From contig JBBSIS010000051.1 of NCBI GenBank assembly GCA_038231955.1, positions 1-17,018 of the forward strand: a stretch of DNA of 17,018 nucleotides, given 5' to 3'. Positions 14,424 through 17,018 of the stretch are shown here, piece after piece (the stretch's first letter is position 1; each line of letters begins with the position of its first letter). Below the pieces are notes generated by a model. The model had not been told where the DNA came from and searched no databases. It was given only the letters and a program-made list of their open reading frames with translations. The stretch is from CADCTB01 sp038231955. GTDB lineage: Bacteria; Actinomycetota; Acidimicrobiia; Acidimicrobiales; AC-14. Made by a program: the position numbers and the translations under genes.

Positions 14424-15584
14424 TCAGTGGCCGGGTTCCAGGGCGCGGCTCAGGTCGTCGAGCAGGTCGTCCACGTCCTCGATCCCGACGGACAGCCGTA
14501 CCAGCGCGGGGTCGGCGGCCAGCGGGGAGCCGGCCAGGCCGGCGTGGCTCATGCGGGCCGGGTAGCCGATCAGTGACTCCACCCCGCCCAGAGACTCGGC
14601 GAGGGTGAACAGCCGGGCCCGTACGACGAGGGTGGCGGCGGCGTCGGCGCCCCCGGCGAGCACGCAGGACACCATCCCGCCGAAGCCCCGCATCTGGCGC
14701 CGGGCCAGGTCGTGGCCGGGGTGGTCGGCGAGGCCCGGGTAGAGGACGCGGCTCACCGCCGGGTGGGTGGCCAGCATGCCGGCGACGGCCATGGCGTTGG
14801 CGCAGTGGCGCTCCATCCGCACTGTCAGGGTCTTGACGCCCCGCAACACCAGGAAGCAGTCGAAGGGCCCGGGGACCGACCCGGCGGCGTTGCGCACCAG
14901 GGTGACGGCTTTGGCCAACTCGTCGTCGTTGGTGGCCGCGAAGCCGCCGATCACGTCGGAGTGACCGCTCAGGTACTTGCTGGTGGAGTGGACCACGAGG
15001 TGGGCGCCCAGCTCGAGGGGGCGCTGGAGCCAGGGCGTGGCAAAGGTGTTGTCGACCGCGCAGACCGCTCCCCGCCCCCGGGCCAAGGCGGCCACGGCGG
15101 CGATGTCGACGATGCCCAGGCCGGGATTGGTGGGGGTTTCCACCCATACCAACCGGGTCCGCTCGGTCCAGGCCTCGTCGATGGCGTCCAGGTCGCTCAG
15201 GTCGACGGGGGTGAAGTCGGCCCGGTGGACCTGGCTCAGCAGCCGGTGCGTCCCGCCGTAGCCGGCGGAGGAGACCAGGATGCGGTCGCCCGGGGCGAGC
15301 TGGCGCAGCACGGCGTCGATGGCGGCCATGCCGCTGGCGAAGGCGATCCCGTACGCCGCCCCCTCCAGCGACGCCAGGCACGCCTCCAGGGCCGAACGGG
15401 TGGGATTGGCGGTCCGGGCGTACTCGTAGCCGAGATGGCCGCCCAGACCGGCCTGAGCGAAGGTCGACGTCTGATAGATGGGTGTGGTCACCGCCCCGAC
15501 CGCCACGTCGGGATCCTGGCCGGCGTGGATGGCGCGCGTCGAAAAACCGGCGGCCCGCTCGGGCCTGCCGCCGGCGGCGGTCAG
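14424..15584 (-). CDS. metB: Cystathionine gamma-synthase-family PLP enzyme (MetB-like)
   Basis: A cytoplasmic trans-sulfuration enzyme: PLP-dependent joining of an activated homoserine with cysteine, or a related gamma-synthase or lyase reaction. HSTSKYLSGHSD carries the PLP lysine (residue 203 from the start used here). TPIYQTSTF, YARTANPTR, FASGMAAI, WVETPTNP and VDNTFATP are all family blocks, and SVGIEDVDDL ends the fold. The conserved N-terminus GFSTRAIHAGQDPD lies upstream of the first GTG (15506). No ATG, GTG or TTG occurs in frame between it and well inside cooC. The CTG at 15584, overlapping the cooC stop as CTGA, gives 386 residues, the usual length, so it is the preferred start. 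Gamma-synthase, gamma-lyase and sulfhydrylase roles cannot be separated here. Confidence 0.9.
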   Translation of the reverse strand: MTAAGGRPERAAGFSTRAIHAGQDPDVAVGAVTTPIYQTSTFAQAGLGGHLGYEYARTANPTRSALEACLASLEGAAYGIAFASGMAAIDAVLRQLAPGDRILVSSAGYGGTHRLLSQVHRADFTPVDLSDLDAIDEAWTERTRLVWVETPTNPGLGIVDIAAVAALARGRGAVCAVDNTFATPWLQRPLELGAHLVVHSTSKYLSGHSDVIGGFAATNDDELAKAVTLVRNAAGSVPGPFDCFLVLRGVKTLTVRMERHCANAMAVAGMLATHPAVSRVLYPGLADHPGHDLARRQMRGFGGMVSCVLAGGADAAATLVVRARLFTLAESLGGVESLIGYPARMSHAGLAGSPLAADPALVRLSVGIEDVDDLLDDLSRALEPGH

Positions 15585-16417
15585 TGCTTCTGCAGGTCGG
15601 CGATGCGGACGTCGATGCGGTCGCGCTGGGCCAGCAGGCCTTCGCGCTCCGCCGCCTTGAGGTCCGTGGGCTCCGAGTCGATCACCGCGATGATCCGTTC
15701 GACCGCGTCGCGCACCGACTGGGCCTCACCGGCGAGCAGGGGGCCGCCCCGGCGGTCACACTTGGGGACGTCGGCATCCCAGGGCACGACGGTGGCCAGG
15801 GGAACTCCATACTCCTCCGACAACCGGTTGAACAGCTCGACGTCGCTGTCGTTGCGGGCTTTGTTGCCGACCCCATAGATGCGCGGGATACCCAATTCCC
15901 GGGCCAGAGGTACGGTGCGGCCCGCCGTCATCACCGACTTGTGGGTCGGTTCCATGATCATCAGCAGGACGTCGGCATAGGCGAGCGTGCCGCCCGAGCG
16001 GCTCAGGTGTTCGAGACCGGCCTCCATGTCCACCAGGGTCACGTCGGCCTCTTCGTCGATGGCGGTGCCGAGCAGGCTGCGGACCATGTAATGGTCCGCG
16101 CAGCTGCACCCGGCGCCGGCCTGGTCGATGCGCATGGCGTGAAGGAGGGTGACGCCGGCGGGCGTGGGCAGGCCGTACTCCTTCAGCAGGGCGCCCGGTG
16201 ACAAGGTGCCGTCACCCAGGCCGACGACGAGCTTCCGGGGCACCAAGGGGGCCTCGTTGGCCGTCTTCTCATCCAATCCCAAGCTCATGGCCAGGTTGGG
16301 GTTGGAATCGGTGTCGACCGCCAGCACCCGCTTGCCCCGGGCCACGTACGCCTGGCACAACAACCCCGACAGGGACGTCTTTCCGACCCCACCTTTGCCA
16401 ACGACGCCGAGCTTCAT
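15581..16417 (-). CDS. cooC: CooC-like nickel-insertion ATPase
   Basis: A 278-residue MinD/ParA-type P-loop ATPase. GKGGVGKTS at 7-15 is the deviant Walker A, followed by VDTDSNPNLA at 34-43. GAGCSCADHYMVRSLL carries the CXC metal motif (Cys104, Cys106) characteristic of CooC, and VDMEAGLEHLSR is the matching switch block. CooC dimers load nickel into carbon monoxide dehydrogenase using ATP. A good ribosome site, GGGAGA, lies 6 nt before the ATG. Its stop overlaps the next gene by CTGA, so it is coupled to a PLP trans-sulfuration enzyme rather than to CODH genes, none of which are in the window. Its client could be a CODH encoded elsewhere or another metalloenzyme. Confidence 0.87.
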   Translation of the reverse strand: MKLGVVGKGGVGKTSLSGLLCQAYVARGKRVLAVDTDSNPNLAMSLGLDEKTANEAPLVPRKLVVGLGDGTLSPGALLKEYGLPTPAGVTLLHAMRIDQAGAGCSCADHYMVRSLLGTAIDEEADVTLVDMEAGLEHLSRSGGTLAYADVLLMIMEPTHKSVMTAGRTVPLARELGIPRIYGVGNKARNDSDVELFNRLSEEYGVPLATVVPWDADVPKCDRRGGPLLAGEAQSVRDAVERIIAVIDSEPTDLKAAEREGLLAQRDRIDVRIADLQKH

Positions 16418-16455
16418 CGCAGTCTCCCTTTTCGGTCTCCCTCCATCATGGCGCG

Positions 16456-16490
16456 AAAAAATCCGGAGAGTGAGGGGTCAGTCAGACCCC
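16456..16490 (-). terminator. Terminator-like hairpin after the DUF6458-type gene
   Basis: Read on the minus strand, GGGGTC and GACCCC (16490-16485 and 16479-16474) form a 6-bp stem with a 5-nt loop, beginning 6 nt after the stop codon. A run of six T follows only 12 nt later (16461-16456). The offset makes it weaker than a classic intrinsic terminator. It separates this gene from cooC. Confidence 0.45.
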
Positions 16491-16496
16491 ACTGCC

Positions 16497-16772
16497 TCAG
16501 AGAACGTCGCGACGACGGACGACCCGGCGGCGGGACACCACCGCAGGATCCTCGTCGATGTAGGAGTCGTCGACCGTGGTGGTGCGCCGACCGCCGTACC
16601 AACTGCCACCGCCCCCGTTGAGGAGGAGCAGGGTCACGGCCAAGCCGACCACGCCCACGATCATGAGGATGACGCCGACGGTGTTGACGTCGATCCCCGA
16701 TACGGCGAAGTTCACCGCGAAAGCCAGGACGGCGCCGAGCGCGATCAGGAAAATGCTGACACCGATACCCAT
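16497..16772 (-). CDS. Small two-helix membrane protein, DUF6458-type
   Basis: A 91-residue protein with GGAGG 7 nt before the ATG. Two hydrophobic helices (about 3-23 and 31-51) flank the short loop NFAVSGIDVNTVG, followed by a Gly turn (NGGGGSWYGG) and a cytoplasmic tail rich in Arg and Asp (SRRRVVRRRDVL). The pattern MGIGVSIFLIALGAVLAFAV with VGVILMIVGVVGL matches the small actinobacterial family I know as DUF6458. Its function is unknown. It is divergent from the gene starting at 16995, with a 222-nt region between them. Confidence 0.85.
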   Translation of the reverse strand: MGIGVSIFLIALGAVLAFAVNFAVSGIDVNTVGVILMIVGVVGLAVTLLLLNGGGGSWYGGRRTTTVDDSYIDEDPAVVSRRRVVRRRDVL

Positions 16773-16867
16773 ACGAAATCCTCCACTGCTCGAACGCTTC
16801 TTGTGTCAGTCCGTACCCAACCGGGCTGCCGGTAACCCCCGCAGTCGGCCCGCCATGGTCGGTGGAC

Positions 16868-16873
16868 TATGAT
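16868..16873 (+). promoter_or_regulatory. Candidate -10 box for the gene at 16995
   Basis: TATGAT is close to the consensus TATAAT and is conspicuous in this GC-rich divergent region. Transcription would start near 16880, giving a leader of about 115 nt. There is no clear -35 element at the expected distance. Confidence 0.35.
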
Positions 16874-16994
16874 CGGCAATGCGACCGGTGCATTCGGCAC
16901 CTCAGTCGGGGCCATTCCTTCCTCGTGCGTGCGGCGTGACGTGACGGTGGGTTCGGCCCGCCCCATCCCGCATGAATCAGGAGTACCCCACCTC

Positions 16995-17018
16995 ATGAAG
17001 AGCTTCGCCGCGCTCGGC
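16995..17018 (+). CDS. Start of a rightward gene, possibly a DEAD-box RNA helicase (partial)
   Basis: An ATG with AGGAG 11 nt upstream opens a frame reading MKSFAALG to the window edge. Many DEAD-box helicases begin with a close variant (M-x-x-F-x-x-L-G, the Q-motif aromatic region), so that is the best guess. Only eight codons are visible, too few to assign a family with confidence. Confidence 0.45.

Noticed and set aside
16745..16996. Minus-strand frame across the divergent region before the final gene
   Set aside because: It overlaps the DUF6458-type gene start and the -10 and ribosome-site elements of the rightward gene, and its product has no recognisable pattern.
1..17018. CRISPR arrays, tRNA or rRNA genes, insertion sequences
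   Set aside because: No repeat-spacer pattern, cloverleaf, rRNA-like stretch, transposase or terminal inverted repeats were noticed on reading both strands; no tool search was possible.

Overview
The window is GC-rich, and its coding frames have third positions that are almost all G or C. It includes a GAF-ANTAR regulator, a two-helix DUF6458-type protein, a Septum_form-type envelope protein and a zinc-type ribosomal protein S18. Together these point to an actinobacterium. The mitochondrial-type aconitase and the isolated rpsR make a deep lineage such as Acidimicrobiia plausible, but that placement is inference. Genes are packed tightly, with start/stop overlaps (GTGA, ATGA, CTGA) and several possible leaderless promoters.

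Positions 1-3462 (+): a 5'-truncated zinc-type medium-chain dehydrogenase, a LarA-like (DUF2088) protein and a PlsC-type acyltransferase form an apparent operon. The last two overlap by 4 nt. The LarA-like protein keeps part of the nickel-pincer active site and lacks other parts of it. Positions 3481-4171 (-): a PIN-domain toxin with a ribbon-helix-helix type antitoxin, and an inverted-repeat operator lying over the antitoxin start. Positions 4149-4575: a 427-nt gap holding that operator, a possible small ORF, a TACATT -10-like box and a foldable leader RNA before gltB.

Positions 4576-9785 (+): the large subunit of glutamate synthase, followed 20 nt later by a GAF-ANTAR protein, a family that senses signals and acts on RNA antitermination. 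No gltD is present. Positions 9699-11385 (-): a long proline/alanine-rich membrane protein with a histone-H1-like N-terminus and a Septum_form-like C-terminus, followed by a possible 60-residue membrane protein. Positions 11590-14403 (+): aconitase and then ribosomal protein S18 with a 65-residue Gly/Arg plus acidic tail. Positions 14424-16417 (-): a CooC-like ATPase coupled by a 4-nt overlap to a cystathionine gamma-synthase-family enzyme whose only workable start appears to be CTG. Positions 16497-16772 (-): a small DUF6458-type membrane protein followed by a terminator-like hairpin. The last 24 nt begin a rightward gene, possibly a DEAD-box helicase.

Most genes are central metabolism (glutamate synthesis, TCA cycle, sulfur amino acids) or housekeeping. 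The least ordinary parts are the LarA-like/PlsC operon, the structured leader of gltB with its ANTAR neighbour, the tailed S18, and the CooC/trans-sulfuration pair.
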